A DNA stretch of 64,000 nucleotides, taken from positions 43,817 to 107,816 of the forward strand of contig JAMWZW010000009.1 of assembly GCA_024281995.1 (NCBI GenBank), read 5' to 3'. The first letter of the stretch is position 1. Every line of letters begins with the position of its first letter. Shown here piece by piece: positions 35,085-44,708 of the stretch. The notes beneath the pieces are model-generated. The model saw nothing but the letters and a program-made list of their open reading frames with translations. It searched no databases and was not told the origin of the DNA. Source of the DNA: Nitrosomonas sp. (lineage in GTDB: Bacteria > Pseudomonadota > Gammaproteobacteria > Burkholderiales > Nitrosomonadaceae). A program made the translations under genes and the position numbers.

Positions 35085-35918
35085 TCACTTGTTTTTTTTC
35101 TTTTTCTTTTTTGAATCCGTATCAAAAGGATTGTCTTGAAATGGTTCATAGTAAAGATCCAGTGGCAGATTACCATCGTGAATTAAAAATTCACGTTGCT
35201 GCATAGAAGCTTCACGGACAAACAGATATGGATCTAATGCCGCCTCGTCACGCACGCGCATAGGTCCCGATAAGCGTGCACGCTTATCAATTGCACCCAA
35301 AATTGTTAAAGGCGCAGCAAATGATGTACCTACTGCAAGTCCCGCGTAAAAAAGCACGTTGGTAACGAGACCAAATGGGATATTGGTAACATCTCGCTGA
35401 CTACTTGGACCCAACAGAGGAATAAACAAATAGGAACCTGGATTTACTCCCCATACGCCTAAGGTTTGACCAAAATCTTCGTCATGCTTTTCCAGGCCCA
35501 TGTGAGTAGCCATATCAAAAAGCCCAAACATGCCAATTGATGAATTAATAGCAAAACGCAAAGTATCTTGGAAGCCTTGCTTTACTTTCCCCTGTAAAAA
35601 CGAGTTCAAGACAACATTGGGGTACCCCAGATTATCGTAAAAATTTCCAATCGACCGCTGCGCTGCATTAGGCATATAATCAATGTATGCATTGACAACT
35701 GGTTCAAACACCGCACGATCCACTTTATCAGTAAAATTATAGGAAGCACGATTAATTTCTTCGTGAGGATCCACAGGATCAACATCCTCACTGCCAGTTT
35801 TTGATGGTGTTGCACAACCTTGCAATACTATGATACACAATACCATAGCAATAAGAATCAGATACTTATAATTTGCTACCACATTAAAATTACTAAAAAA
35901 AATAATATTTTCTTTCAT
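35085..35918 (-). CDS. mlaA: MlaA (VacJ) family phospholipid-transport lipoprotein
   Basis: A 277-residue outer-membrane lipoprotein: hydrophobic signal, lipobox IVLQGCATP, then the MlaA domain with DPHEEINRASYNFTDKVDRA, RSIGNFYDNLGYPNVVLNSF, EDFGQTLGVWGVNPGSYLFI and PLLGPSSQRD. MlaA removes mislocalised phospholipid from the outer leaflet with OmpC/MlaFEDBC. Here it sits inside a hopanoid cluster, between hpnA (13 bp upstream) and shc, so it may shuttle hopanoids or balance lipids with them; this is inference. The tail is a poly-lysine stretch (KKKKKKNK). Confidence 0.9.
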   Translation of the reverse strand: MKENIIFFSNFNVVANYKYLILIAMVLCIIVLQGCATPSKTGSEDVDPVDPHEEINRASYNFTDKVDRAVFEPVVNAYIDYMPNAAQRSIGNFYDNLGYPNVVLNSFLQGKVKQGFQDTLRFAINSSIGMFGLFDMATHMGLEKHDEDFGQTLGVWGVNPGSYLFIPLLGPSSQRDVTNIPFGLVTNVLFYAGLAVGTSFAAPLTILGAIDKRARLSGPMRVRDEAALDPYLFVREASMQQREFLIHDGNLPLDLYYEPFQDNPFDTDSKKKKKKNK

Positions 35919-35931
35919 GACTTAGAATATA

Positions 35932-36963
35932 TTAAATCTTCAAACTTTTTCGAACTTGAATTAATGGCAGACGTTGAATAACTAACCCTGCATTCAACAA
36001 CCAGTTAATCTCTTCTTCTAGTGCCTTACGCACGGAATTTTGTGGAAAACCAAGCTGATTTACTGCCTTTGAGCTATCAAAGTACATGGGATGATGCGCC
36101 AAGCGTACACCGGTTAGCGGTGCCCGCGGTGGACAATGTGTCACATAGTCTGCAATAAATTCCGTTATCACTCCGGTCATTAAGGCAAGCCAATAGGGTA
36201 TACGCCGTTTTGGCATAACTAATCCCGTAATCTCTTCAATCCAACGCAACAATTGCTCCAAAGTTAAATTTTCATTTCCCAAAATATACCGTTCACCATG
36301 TACGCCATGCTCAGCAGCAAGGAGATGGCCCTTGGCTACATCCCGCACATCGACCATATTGAAACCACAATCTAAATATACTGGGTTTTTGGAATTGATA
36401 AAATCAAGGATCATTCGTGTTGGCGGCGTTATTAAACGGTCTCCCGGTCCAATTGGCAAAGTAGGCGCAACAACTACCACTGGCATCCCTGCTCGAGCAG
36501 CTTTGAATGCTTCATGCTCAGCTAGGTATTTTGACCGGCAGTAAGGTCCTGGCATCTGACCAAGCTTATGCTTCATCTCTACATTGAAAAAACTATCCTT
36601 ATCAACATTCCCAGTCAATATCGATTCGGTTGAAGTATACACCACTACTTCAATATCACGCTTGGCCACCTCGGCAAAAATAGTCCGGGTTCCTTCAAAA
36701 TTAACACGGTTGAAATCGCTTTTTTTGACCGCCCATAAATTTGGATTGGCTGCTAAATGGTAAACTCTTCGCACGCCCTTCAATGCACAGCGAACCACCT
36801 CAGCATCACAGATCGAGCCACGCACGACCTCAACATCCTCAGGCAACGGCACGTCCGGCAATTCCAATACTCTGACTGATTCTCCATTTTCCAGTAGCTC
36901 TTGAACTAAATGTGATCCGATAAAACCACCGCCACCGGTAACCAAGCTAAGTTGATTACTCAT
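35932..36963 (-). CDS. hpnA: Hopanoid-associated sugar epimerase HpnA
   Basis: A 343-residue NAD(P)-dependent extended short-chain dehydrogenase. The Rossmann motif is TGGGGFIGSHLVQELLENGE, the active-site Tyr-x3-Lys is in GPYCRSKYLAEHEA, and VYTSTESIL supplies the catalytic Ser/Thr. HpnA proteins occur in hopanoid clusters and may act on hopanoid head-group sugars, although their exact reaction is not established. First gene of the hpnA-mlaA-shc-hpnG unit, 139 bp downstream of the ExbB-like gene. Confidence 0.85.
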   Translation of the reverse strand: MSNQLSLVTGGGGFIGSHLVQELLENGESVRVLELPDVPLPEDVEVVRGSICDAEVVRCALKGVRRVYHLAANPNLWAVKKSDFNRVNFEGTRTIFAEVAKRDIEVVVYTSTESILTGNVDKDSFFNVEMKHKLGQMPGPYCRSKYLAEHEAFKAARAGMPVVVVAPTLPIGPGDRLITPPTRMILDFINSKNPVYLDCGFNMVDVRDVAKGHLLAAEHGVHGERYILGNENLTLEQLLRWIEEITGLVMPKRRIPYWLALMTGVITEFIADYVTHCPPRAPLTGVRLAHHPMYFDSSKAVNQLGFPQNSVRKALEEEINWLLNAGLVIQRLPLIQVRKSLKI

Positions 36964-37102
36964 GCATAACTCCTCGTTAGCAAGCTATTTCTAAAAATTC
37001 AAATAGTTGTAAAATAATATGTGATCTACAATTGATCAATCCGAATTAACTGTCCGGATCTATTTAATTAGAATAATCGGATTATTTTCCGATTATGATG
37101 GT

Positions 37103-37711
37103 TTAATTTTCTCGCTCTCCATGCACAATTTCTATAAGTTTTAAGGCTTGCAATTCCATTTCAAGAACAAAACCATCCACTCTTGCACGAAAATGCCGAT
37201 AAAAAATCATGCTTGGAATGGCAACAAGTATGCCAAAAGCTGCATTATAAAGTGCCACAGAAATTCCATAAGCTAGCTGTGCAGGATTACTACCCGTCGG
37301 TGAATTCGATCCAAAAATCTCAATCATTCCCACCAAAGTACCAAACAAACCCATTAAAGGACTCAGCGCAGCGATTGTCCCCAATGTTGTTAAATAACGA
37401 TTTAAGTCATGCGCTACTACTCGACCCGACTCTTCTATTGATTCTTTCATGATTTCGCGGGAACTTTTTACATTCTTGAGCCCCGCGGCTAAAATTTCAC
37501 CCAACGGTGAGTGCTGTTGGAGACGGGCAATCATTTCCGCATTTACACCATTTCTCTTATATTCATTCAAAACCCGAGGTAATAACTCCTTAGGTGAAAT
37601 AATACTTAGGCGCAATGTCCACATTCGTTCAATAATTATGCCCATAGCGACAACAGAAGCAATGATAATCGGCCAGATGGGCCAACCGGCTGCTTGAATC
37701 AAAGATAACAC
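37103..37711 (-). CDS. MotA/TolQ/ExbB proton-channel family protein
   Basis: A 202-residue inner-membrane protein with three hydrophobic spans (about 8-26, 108-135 and 150-172). The signature is LSPLMGLFGTLVGMIEIF, typical of ExbB/TolQ. With ExbD and TonB it would energise outer-membrane receptors. No exbD gene follows: the next gene on the strand is hpnA. In many betaproteobacteria the gene pair xseA/exbB is followed by exbD and lpxK, so the partner seems to be displaced or encoded elsewhere. Confidence 0.88.
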   Translation of the reverse strand: MLSLIQAAGWPIWPIIIASVVAMGIIIERMWTLRLSIISPKELLPRVLNEYKRNGVNAEMIARLQQHSPLGEILAAGLKNVKSSREIMKESIEESGRVVAHDLNRYLTTLGTIAALSPLMGLFGTLVGMIEIFGSNSPTGSNPAQLAYGISVALYNAAFGILVAIPSMIFYRHFRARVDGFVLEMELQALKLIEIVHGEREN

Positions 37712-38085
37712 GCAATAATCTCCTTACAAAATGTGGATCCAGGTATTATTCTACAAGCCAGGATATTACCTGATGATTCGCTTATTTTATAACTTAGCGA
37801 TTAATTTGCCATACAATGTTGCATTTATGACGCACTTTCAACAAGATACAGCAACCTAATTTCTATCCATCTATCCACAATTTCTGTGGATAAGCTTGTG
37901 AGTTTGTTACGAATAGACAGAGTAAGTTATCAAATTCAAATAATTTTTCTAACCTGATTATTAATTAATCTATGCCATCGATTAATTAAACAACAAGTTT
38001 TACATACTACTATCCAAATTATATTTATTTTAACAATGCATTATACGTTCCCAAGACATGCATGGATTATCATAAGGTAGCTAAA
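37712..38085. other. Divergent promoter region between exbB-like gene and xseA, with two DnaA-box-like sites
   Basis: AT-rich, no ORF. At 37871-37893, CTATCCACA (8 of 9 bases of the DnaA box TTATCCACA) and TGTGGATAA (a perfect box on the minus strand) face each other across 5 bases. A very AT-rich run follows (about 37930-38050). AAGG at 38074-38077 is the likely xseA ribosome site. Confidence 0.5.
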
Positions 38086-39435
38086 ATGAATGCGTTTTTT
38101 AATACAACTCATGAACACCCCCATGTACTGACTGTCACTGAATTGAATCGTGCTACTAAGCAGTTTCTTGAACAGAATATGCCATTACTATGGGTTCAAG
38201 GAGAAATTTCGAATTTTAAGTGCTATCAATCAGGTCATTGGTATTTTTCTCTTAAGGATGTCAGTGCACAAGTTCGCTGTGTTTTATTCAGCCATAAAAA
38301 TCAATATATTGACTGGCAACCCAAAGATGGCATGCAAGTAGAGGTGCTGGCATTAGTCACTCTGTACGAACCACGGGGTGATTTTCAATTAAATATTGAA
38401 ACCATGCGGCGTGCAGGACTTGGTGAGCTATATGAAGCATTTGAAAAACTTAAATTCAAATTGGAGAAATCGGGATTATTCAGTGTTGAAACAAAAAAAC
38501 CCTTACCCACTTATGCCAAACAAATTGGTATTATTACTTCTCCAGATACTGCTGCTTTGCGCGACGTCTTATCAACACTCCAACGACGAATGCCGTGGCT
38601 ACCGGTCGTTATTTACCCCACTTTGGTACAAGGAAAAACAGCAGCTACCAGTATCGCTAATGCGATTAAGATGGCATGCGAAAGATCAGAATGCGATGTA
38701 CTCATACTATGTCGTGGCGGAGGCAGTATTGAAGATTTATGGGCATTTAACGAAGAAATCGTTGCACTTGCCATAGCTGCTAGTCCGATACCCATTATCA
38801 GCGGAGTCGGTCATGAAACAGACTTCACCATTGCGGACTTTGTAGCTGATGTACGTGCCCCCACCCCTACCGGAGCTGCGGAATTGGCGAGCAAGGACCG
38901 CATTGAATTAGGTCATCGCTTAGATACATTGTATCAACGCTTATATCGCACCGCCTGGCATCGCATTGAGAATGCCATGCAACAAATGGATATTTTGTCC
39001 CACCGCCTAATTTATCCAGGTGATCGCATAAAACACCAACTTATTCAGTTACACCATTTACAAGATCGATTCATAAAAACCTGGAAATATCAAACTGAAA
39101 AGAGGCAATGGAAATTACTTGAACTTACTCAAAGGATAATAGCTGTCAGCCCCAATATCTCCCGACTGGAACAACGGCAGAAAGAATTGTTTACGCGTAT
39201 GCGACATGAATACTCGCGTTATTTGTCATCATTGTCCATCAGAATGCAGCATTTACAGGCGCAATTGTCTCACCTTAATCCGCAATCCGTATTGGCGCGA
39301 GGTTATAGCATCACTTTTTCTCTGCACAATAAAATCATCTACGACAGCAAACAGATCAATCCCGGCGATAAAATTCGAGTAAAATTCGCGCACGGACTGT
39401 GCGAAGCGGATGTCACAAAGACCAAGAATTCTTAA
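38086..39435 (+). CDS. xseA: Exodeoxyribonuclease VII large subunit
   Basis: About 449 residues from ATG 38086 (MNAFFNTTHEH); an upstream in-frame ATG at 38062 lacks a ribosome site. The OB-fold domain has LLWVQGEISNFKCYQSGHWY and FSLKDVSAQVRCVLF. The catalytic core contains IGIITSPDTAALRDVLSTLQ, ILCRGGGSIEDLWAFNEE and ISGVGHETDFTIADFVAD, continuing to RAPTPTGAAE. A long coiled coil (about 290-400) and GYSITF near the C terminus follow. With XseB it degrades single-stranded DNA. Divergent from the ExbB-like gene. Confidence 0.97.
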   Translation: MNAFFNTTHEHPHVLTVTELNRATKQFLEQNMPLLWVQGEISNFKCYQSGHWYFSLKDVSAQVRCVLFSHKNQYIDWQPKDGMQVEVLALVTLYEPRGDFQLNIETMRRAGLGELYEAFEKLKFKLEKSGLFSVETKKPLPTYAKQIGIITSPDTAALRDVLSTLQRRMPWLPVVIYPTLVQGKTAATSIANAIKMACERSECDVLILCRGGGSIEDLWAFNEEIVALAIAASPIPIISGVGHETDFTIADFVADVRAPTPTGAAELASKDRIELGHRLDTLYQRLYRTAWHRIENAMQQMDILSHRLIYPGDRIKHQLIQLHHLQDRFIKTWKYQTEKRQWKLLELTQRIIAVSPNISRLEQRQKELFTRMRHEYSRYLSSLSIRMQHLQAQLSHLNPQSVLARGYSITFSLHNKIIYDSKQINPGDKIRVKFAHGLCEADVTKTKNS

Positions 39436-39490
39436 ACAACATGCACATAAATCAGAGTCAACTTCTTACTTCATAAACACAGGATTATCG

Positions 39491-39883
39491 ATGGCAAAAA
39501 CTTTTCTAATATTGGGCATACTGAATTCAGTATTTTGTATTGCATTAGGCGCCTTTGGCGCACACGGTCTGAAACGAATCTTATCAGCCGATATGCTCAC
39601 GGTTTATCACACCGGTGTGCAATATCATTTTTATCACGCTTTCGGAATTATCATTATCGGACTTCTTTTACTGCATTTTCCTAAGTCCCGCTTGATTCCA
39701 ATATCCGGCTGGTTAATGATGGTTGGTATCATTTTATTCAGCTTCAGCCTCTACCTTCTCAGCCTCACTGGAATGCGTGGAATTGCCATGATCACACCTT
39801 TGGGCGGCATTTCGTTTCTCTCTGCATGGGGATTGCTTGCTTATGCCATCTGGAAAGAGAATATGCACTCTATTCAATTATAG
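39491..39883 (+). CDS. DUF423-family membrane protein
   Basis: A 130-residue inner-membrane protein with four hydrophobic spans. The frame is open from 39410, overlapping xseA, but the conserved start MAKTFLILGILNSVFCIALG lies at 39491. GAFGAHGLKRILSADMLTVY, YHTGVQYHFYHAFGI and GGISFLSAWGLLAYAIW are typical of DUF423 (YgdD-like). Function unknown. Follows xseA by 55 bp and may be co-transcribed. Confidence 0.88.
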   Translation: MAKTFLILGILNSVFCIALGAFGAHGLKRILSADMLTVYHTGVQYHFYHAFGIIIIGLLLLHFPKSRLIPISGWLMMVGIILFSFSLYLLSLTGMRGIAMITPLGGISFLSAWGLLAYAIWKENMHSIQL

Positions 39884-39973
39884 AATCTACCTGACTATGT
39901 ATACGTCAATATCAAATTCAGCACTCGCTGAATTTGATATCAGTTAACACTTGTAAATTGCTTTATGAAAAGT

Positions 39974-40327
39974 TTACTTACCTTTTCCCGCCATTCTTCG
40001 ATGGGCAGCAGCCATTTCATTATTACGTTCTACCGCTTTCATATACTTACGCAATAATGCTTCATGGTGTGCATGAAAATCCTGACCTTCGCGGCCGTAA
40101 TATTCACTGTGTTCCTCATATTCTTTCAGCAATTCTTTTTGTTCTTCTACTTTTGCACTCATTTCTTTAGCTTCTTTTTCATATAATTCAGCTAATCCGA
40201 CATGATCAAATTTGGTTTTAGCTTTGGCTTCAGCCTGATCCATATTACCTAATTCCGCAATGGACACACCTGAAATAAAGAAGGCAAAGGTGACAAACAA
40301 AACTGCAACAAATATCTTCATCTGCAT
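39974..40327 (-). CDS. Periplasmic coiled-coil protein, unrecognised
   Basis: A 117-residue protein; ATG 40327 or MKIF at 40321 are possible starts. The signal peptide is about residues 1-24 (FVAVLFVTFAFFISGVSIAE). The mature part is highly charged and almost entirely helical (AELYEKEAKEMSAKVEEQKE, then HHEALLRKYMKAVERN and NEMAAAHRRMAGKGK), with heptad-like spacing, so a coiled coil or helical hairpin is likely. Several His residues cluster near the middle. No family recognised. It is convergent with the DUF423 gene and has GGGAGAATTACT upstream. Confidence 0.7.
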   Translation of the reverse strand: MQMKIFVAVLFVTFAFFISGVSIAELGNMDQAEAKAKTKFDHVGLAELYEKEAKEMSAKVEEQKELLKEYEEHSEYYGREGQDFHAHHEALLRKYMKAVERNNEMAAAHRRMAGKGK

Positions 40328-40478
40328 AGTAATTCTCCCGATTAGTAAAAAAATAAGGAATTCCAGTGCTACTATTATTAATATTCAGTTAACTGAATTT
40401 ATTCATCATAGCAAATTGTGTGAAATCCACAAATGCTTAATGGATAAACGACGAGATTAATTGCGGTAAAAAAATAAT

Positions 40479-40973
40479 ATGAGACTCCTATTTTTATTTA
40501 TTTTTCTGAGTTGCATCGGCCTGTTAGCTTATGCACAGTATTTGCAGCATGTCGAGAAACTACTTCCCTGTCCACTGTGTGTAGCGCAACGGCTTGCATA
40601 CTGGCTATTAGGATTAACTGCAATCGTAGCATTTCTTCATAACCCCAAGACCATAGGATTGCGTTTCTACAGTCTTTTGATGTCAGGGTTTGCATTGACT
40701 GGTGCAATAATTGCTGCACGGCATGCTTGGCTGATTCGTTTTCCAGAATCATTTGAATGTGGCATTAGCCCGGAAGAAACTTTATTGAATGCTTTACCTA
40801 TTGCAGAGTGGTGGCCTGGAATGTTTGAAGCCAATGGTGATTGCGCAAACATCGATTGGAAATTTTTATCACTAACGATTCCAGATTGGTCTTTAGCCGC
40901 CTTTATTTGGCTCGGAATAACGGCACTTTATGTATTTTTCCAGAGTAAGAATAATCCATTTTACAGTCACTAG
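40479..40973 (+). CDS. dsbB: Disulfide bond formation protein DsbB
   Basis: A 164-residue inner-membrane quinone reductase that reoxidises DsbA. Four spans are visible. The first periplasmic loop carries the redox pair LPCPLCVAQR. The second loop carries the other pair, Cys in FECGISPEE and Cys in NGDCANID. It passes electrons to ubiquinone. The stop codon TAG overlaps the xerD stop on the other strand (CTAG, 40970-40973). Confidence 0.92.
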   Translation: MRLLFLFIFLSCIGLLAYAQYLQHVEKLLPCPLCVAQRLAYWLLGLTAIVAFLHNPKTIGLRFYSLLMSGFALTGAIIAARHAWLIRFPESFECGISPEETLLNALPIAEWWPGMFEANGDCANIDWKFLSLTIPDWSLAAFIWLGITALYVFFQSKNNPFYSH

Positions 40974-41881
40974 CCACGTGGATGATGTTTGGCATGCAAT
41001 TGTTTCAGCCGCTCACGCGCAATATGCGTATAAATTTGCGTGGTCGATATATCGGCATGACCCAACAGCAGCTGTACTACCCGCAAATCTGCACCATGAT
41101 TGAGAAGATGAGTTGCAAATGCATGACGTAGGGTATGAGGAGACAATTGCTTTGTAATTCCTATTAATTGCGCATAGCGTTTGATGAGATACCAAAAAGC
41201 CTGGCGTGTCATCGCAGCTCCACGTGCTGTAACGAAAATGGTATCGGTAACGATGCCATTTAACAGGCAAGGTCTAGCTTCTCTGGTATATCGATTCAAC
41301 CAGTCTAAAGATTCTTCTCCCAGTGGAGCCAGGCGCTCTTTTCTACCTTTTCCCATGACACGTAATACACCCATGTCCATGCTTACTTGCGAGTACTTTA
41401 AATTGATTAATTCTGATACTCGTAGCCCACTGGCATATAAAACTTCCAACATTGCGCGATCACGCAAACCTAGCGGATATTTAAGGTCAGGAGCACTTAG
41501 CAACAATTCGACTTCTTTTTCAGTAAGGCTCTCCGGCAAACTGCGCTGCAACTTAGGTGTCTCAATATTGAGGCTAGGATCTGTAACAATCTTTCCTTGG
41601 CGTAATAAGAAACGATAAAAACGCTTTAAACTCGATAATTCACGACTTGTCGTGCTCGCTTTAATCTTAGCAGAGACCCTAGAAGCTAAAAATTCGAGTA
41701 AATCGGAATGCGTTGCATCCGTAAGCACTTTATTTTCTTGATTCTTCTTTCTCAGCCATTCGCTAAAAAGTCGTAGATCATTACGGTAACTATCGAGTGT
41801 ATTCCTGGACAAACCATCTTCCAACCACAAAGCGTCGGAAAATTCATCCAGTAAATTGGCGTCTAAATCAAGCGCTCTCAT
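40970..41881 (-). CDS. xerD: Site-specific tyrosine recombinase XerD
   Basis: A 303-residue tyrosine recombinase resolving chromosome dimers at dif with XerC and FtsK. The N-terminal SAM-like core-binding domain (SRNTLDSYRNDLRLFSEWLR) is followed by the catalytic domain with Arg in YASGLRVSELINL, Lys in VMGKGRKERLAPLG, the box HTLRHAFATHLLNHGADLRV, the LGHADISTTQ segment, and the nucleophile Tyr in IYTHIARERL. It overlaps the 3' end of ogt by 14 bp. XerD rather than XerC is judged from overall sequence; the two are close. Confidence 0.9.
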   Translation of the reverse strand: MRALDLDANLLDEFSDALWLEDGLSRNTLDSYRNDLRLFSEWLRKKNQENKVLTDATHSDLLEFLASRVSAKIKASTTSRELSSLKRFYRFLLRQGKIVTDPSLNIETPKLQRSLPESLTEKEVELLLSAPDLKYPLGLRDRAMLEVLYASGLRVSELINLKYSQVSMDMGVLRVMGKGRKERLAPLGEESLDWLNRYTREARPCLLNGIVTDTIFVTARGAAMTRQAFWYLIKRYAQLIGITKQLSPHTLRHAFATHLLNHGADLRVVQLLLGHADISTTQIYTHIARERLKQLHAKHHPRG

Positions 41882-42371
41882 GGCGTAATAACCACCGCTT
41901 AATCTCTAAGGGATTTCCATCACTTGCATTCATAAAACCTCCTAATCCGCCATTTTTAGCTATAACTCGATGGCACGGAATGATTATCGGCAGTCGATTA
42001 GCCCCGCACGCCCTACCCACTGCTCTTGGGGCAGAATGCAGCTGTGCTGCAATATCAGCATAACTACTCGTTTTTCCACTTGGAATATTTTGTATGACTT
42101 GCCACACTCTAGATTGATGTGTGGTTCCACCGATATGCAAGTTAATATCAAACTTAAAAAAGGGTTCAGATAAATAAGCTTGTAATTGTCGGCAAACTTC
42201 TTTTGCTAGGAAATTTTGTGGTGCCAAGGGTTTTGTATCCCTTGGCAAATATTCGATATTAGTCAACCAATCTTCTTCAGTGATTATCCCTAATACAGCA
42301 AACGGAGTAATCAGCTTTGCTTGATAAGCTTTAACTGGTTTTGTATCCTGATTTTTTTTTGATTTAACCAC
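41868..42371 (-). CDS. ogt: Methylated-DNA-protein cysteine S-methyltransferase
   Basis: A 167-residue suicide DNA-repair protein that removes methyl groups from O6-methylguanine. The active-site motif IPCHRVIAKNGGLGGF is complete, preceded by VWQVIQNIPSGKTSSYADIA and the helix-turn-helix stretch PRAVGRACGANRLP. No Ada regulatory domain, so the Ogt type. Transcribed with xerD, whose start lies inside its 3' end. Confidence 0.93.
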   Translation of the reverse strand: MVKSKKNQDTKPVKAYQAKLITPFAVLGIITEEDWLTNIEYLPRDTKPLAPQNFLAKEVCRQLQAYLSEPFFKFDINLHIGGTTHQSRVWQVIQNIPSGKTSSYADIAAQLHSAPRAVGRACGANRLPIIIPCHRVIAKNGGLGGFMNASDGNPLEIKRWLLRHESA

Positions 42372-42528
42372 TGCTTACCTAAGTCAATATTTAGTAAATT
42401 ATTTTTTGCTGTCAGCTTTACCTCAAAATTGACATTAAAAATAAGCAGAAGTTTCAAATCGTAAGAACACTTCCGATATTGTACGATTTATCCCGGAAAT
42501 GCTATAAATTTCTAAGATTCACTAAAGC

Positions 42529-44439
42529 TCAGGATTTCAGCAACAATAATTCATTGAGTCTCTTTACAAATGCCGCTGGATCTTCAAGCTGGCCACCTTC
42601 AGCAAGTAGAGCTTGATCAAAAAGAATATGACTCCAATCTTCAAAATTATCACTCTCAGTTTTTAATCGCTCTATCATTGGGTGATGGGGATTAATTTCA
42701 AGAATAGGTTTGGCGTGCTGTATTTTCTGTCCTGCTGATTTCAGTAGCCGTTCCAAGTTTCCACCCATGTCATGAGTATCCGCCACAAGACAGGCGGGAG
42801 ATTCTGTTAATCGGTAAGTTATACGAACATCCTTTACTTGTTCATCAAGTGCTTTTTTCATTTTTTCAGTCAATTCTTGATAAGCACTAACCTCTTTTTC
42901 ACGTTCTTCTTTTTCTGCTTCATTTTCGAGATTACCTAAATCCAGCCCTCCCTTTGCAACTGATTGCAGTGCCTTTCCTTCAAATTCCGTCAAATTGGTC
43001 ACGAACCATTCATCAATTCGATCTGATAGTAACAACACTTCAATACCCTTTTTTCTGAATACTTCCAAATGAGGGCTATTTTTTGCTGCTTTCAAGTTAT
43101 CAGCTGTTACAAAATAGATTTTTTCCTGCCCTTCTTTCATCCGATTCACATATGTCTCTAATGAAACACAAGGCTCATCACCATCGCTTTGCGTTGTTAC
43201 AAAACGAAGCAACTTGGCAATCCGTTCGCGATTTACATAGTCTTCTCCAACGCCTTCCTTGAGAACTTGGCCAAACTCCCGATAGAAAGTTCTAAATTTC
43301 TCATTCCCTTCGTCATTTTCGTTTTTAGACAAATCCTCTATTAATCCTAACACTTTCTTAACCACTCCAGCTCTAATCGTATCAATATCCTTAGATTCTT
43401 GTAGGATTTCACGTGACACATTTAAAGGTAGGCTATTGGAGTCAATTACCCCTCGCACAAACCGTAAATAATTCGGTAGCAATTTTTCTGCGTCATCCAT
43501 AATAAATACACGCTGTACATATAACTTAATGCCATGACGACGCTCTCGATCAAATAAATCAAAGGGAGCTCGTGCCGGAATAAAGAGTAACTGTGTATAT
43601 TCCTGGTTACCCTCTACTCGCGCGTGTAGATAAGCAAGCGGTGGTTCAAAATCATGTGCTACGTGCTTATAAAATTCATGATATTGTTCCACTGTAATTT
43701 CATTTTTGGGACGCGCCCACAAAGCACTTGCCTGATTGATGGTTTCATCTTCATCAACAATTTTATTTTTCTTTTCTTCCTGCGACCATTCTTCTTTCTT
43801 CATTACGATAGGCAACGTAATGTGATCAGAATATTTACGAATGATAGTGCGAATTCTCATACCATTGAGAAATTCGTCTTCATCCTTACGCAAAAAAAGT
43901 ATTATTTCAGTACCACGTGTTAATTTCTCAATTGTCTCAAGTGTGTAATCACCTTCTCCACTGGATTCCCAGCGAACCCCATGTTCGGGAGCTAGGCCGG
44001 CGCGCCTTGTATTTAATACCACTTTCTCTGCAATAATAAACGCTGAGTAAAATCCAACACCAAATTGACCGATTAAATGGGCATCCTTGGCTTGATCTCC
44101 CGTTAAAGAATTAAAGAATTCTCGCGTACCCGACTTAGCAATGGTACCAATATGATCAATCACTTCTTGTCTTGACATACCTATACCGTTATCGGAAATA
44201 GTAATCGTTCGCTCGTTTTTATCGTAACTTACATGAATCTTAAGATCTGAATCGGATTCAAACAATGCTGGATCAGTAAGTCCTTCAAAACGCAATTTAT
44301 CTGCAGCATCAGAAGCATTTGAAATGAGTTCCCGCAGAAAAATTTCCTTATTACTATATAAAGAATGAATCATCAACTTTAGCAGCTGCTTAGCTTCAGT
44401 TTGAAAATTCAGATGTTCTTTAATCGTTTCAGCTTGCAC
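42529..44439 (-). CDS. htpG: Chaperone HtpG (Hsp90 family)
   Basis: A 636-residue ATP-dependent cytosolic chaperone. The GHKL ATP-binding domain has [46 protein letters not shown] and [16 protein letters not shown]. The middle domain has [20 protein letters not shown] and [20 protein letters not shown]. The C-terminal dimerisation domain is present, and length is typical. AAGGAGATAAAA precedes the ATG, and a sigma-32-like promoter lies just upstream. Monocistronic. Confidence 0.97.
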   Translation of the reverse strand: MQAETIKEHLNFQTEAKQLLKLMIHSLYSNKEIFLRELISNASDAADKLRFEGLTDPALFESDSDLKIHVSYDKNERTITISDNGIGMSRQEVIDHIGTIAKSGTREFFNSLTGDQAKDAHLIGQFGVGFYSAFIIAEKVVLNTRRAGLAPEHGVRWESSGEGDYTLETIEKLTRGTEIILFLRKDEDEFLNGMRIRTIIRKYSDHITLPIVMKKEEWSQEEKKNKIVDEDETINQASALWARPKNEITVEQYHEFYKHVAHDFEPPLAYLHARVEGNQEYTQLLFIPARAPFDLFDRERRHGIKLYVQRVFIMDDAEKLLPNYLRFVRGVIDSNSLPLNVSREILQESKDIDTIRAGVVKKVLGLIEDLSKNENDEGNEKFRTFYREFGQVLKEGVGEDYVNRERIAKLLRFVTTQSDGDEPCVSLETYVNRMKEGQEKIYFVTADNLKAAKNSPHLEVFRKKGIEVLLLSDRIDEWFVTNLTEFEGKALQSVAKGGLDLGNLENEAEKEEREKEVSAYQELTEKMKKALDEQVKDVRITYRLTESPACLVADTHDMGGNLERLLKSAGQKIQHAKPILEINPHHPMIERLKTESDNFEDWSHILFDQALLAEGGQLEDPAAFVKRLNELLLLKS

Positions 44440-44467
44440 TTTTATCTCCTTAGAAATTTTGTTTTTA

Positions 44468-44495
44468 ATATAAAGGTAATGAAGAAAAATTCAAG
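44468..44495 (-). promoter_or_regulatory. Sigma-32-like heat-shock promoter of htpG
   Basis: On the minus strand CTTGAA (44495-44490) is followed after 14 bases by CTTTATAT (44475-44468). The RpoH consensus is CTTGAA-N13-16-CCCCATNT, so the -35 is perfect and the -10 matches partly. Spacing to the ATG (about 30 bases) and the gene's nature support it. Confidence 0.5.
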
Positions 44496-44708
44496 TTGAT
44501 ATGGCTGATAAGGTACTAATTATTAAATAAGCCGATGTTCAGAATACATATATTGTTTTCAGCATTCTCGATCATCGTTTAGAAGAAAAATAATACTGAA
44601 ATTCTCAGATGATTGAAATAAGTCGTTCATGCAAAGGCTAAATTCGAATCTGCATCATAGCCATTTAACAAAAGTATTTTTTAAATTAAATATGCTCTTG
44701 TAAATTAT

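Noticed and set aside
37871-38060. Possible replication origin near the DnaA-box pair
   Set aside because: No dnaA, dnaN, gidA or rpmH neighbours, only two paired boxes and no further box array; not enough for an origin call.
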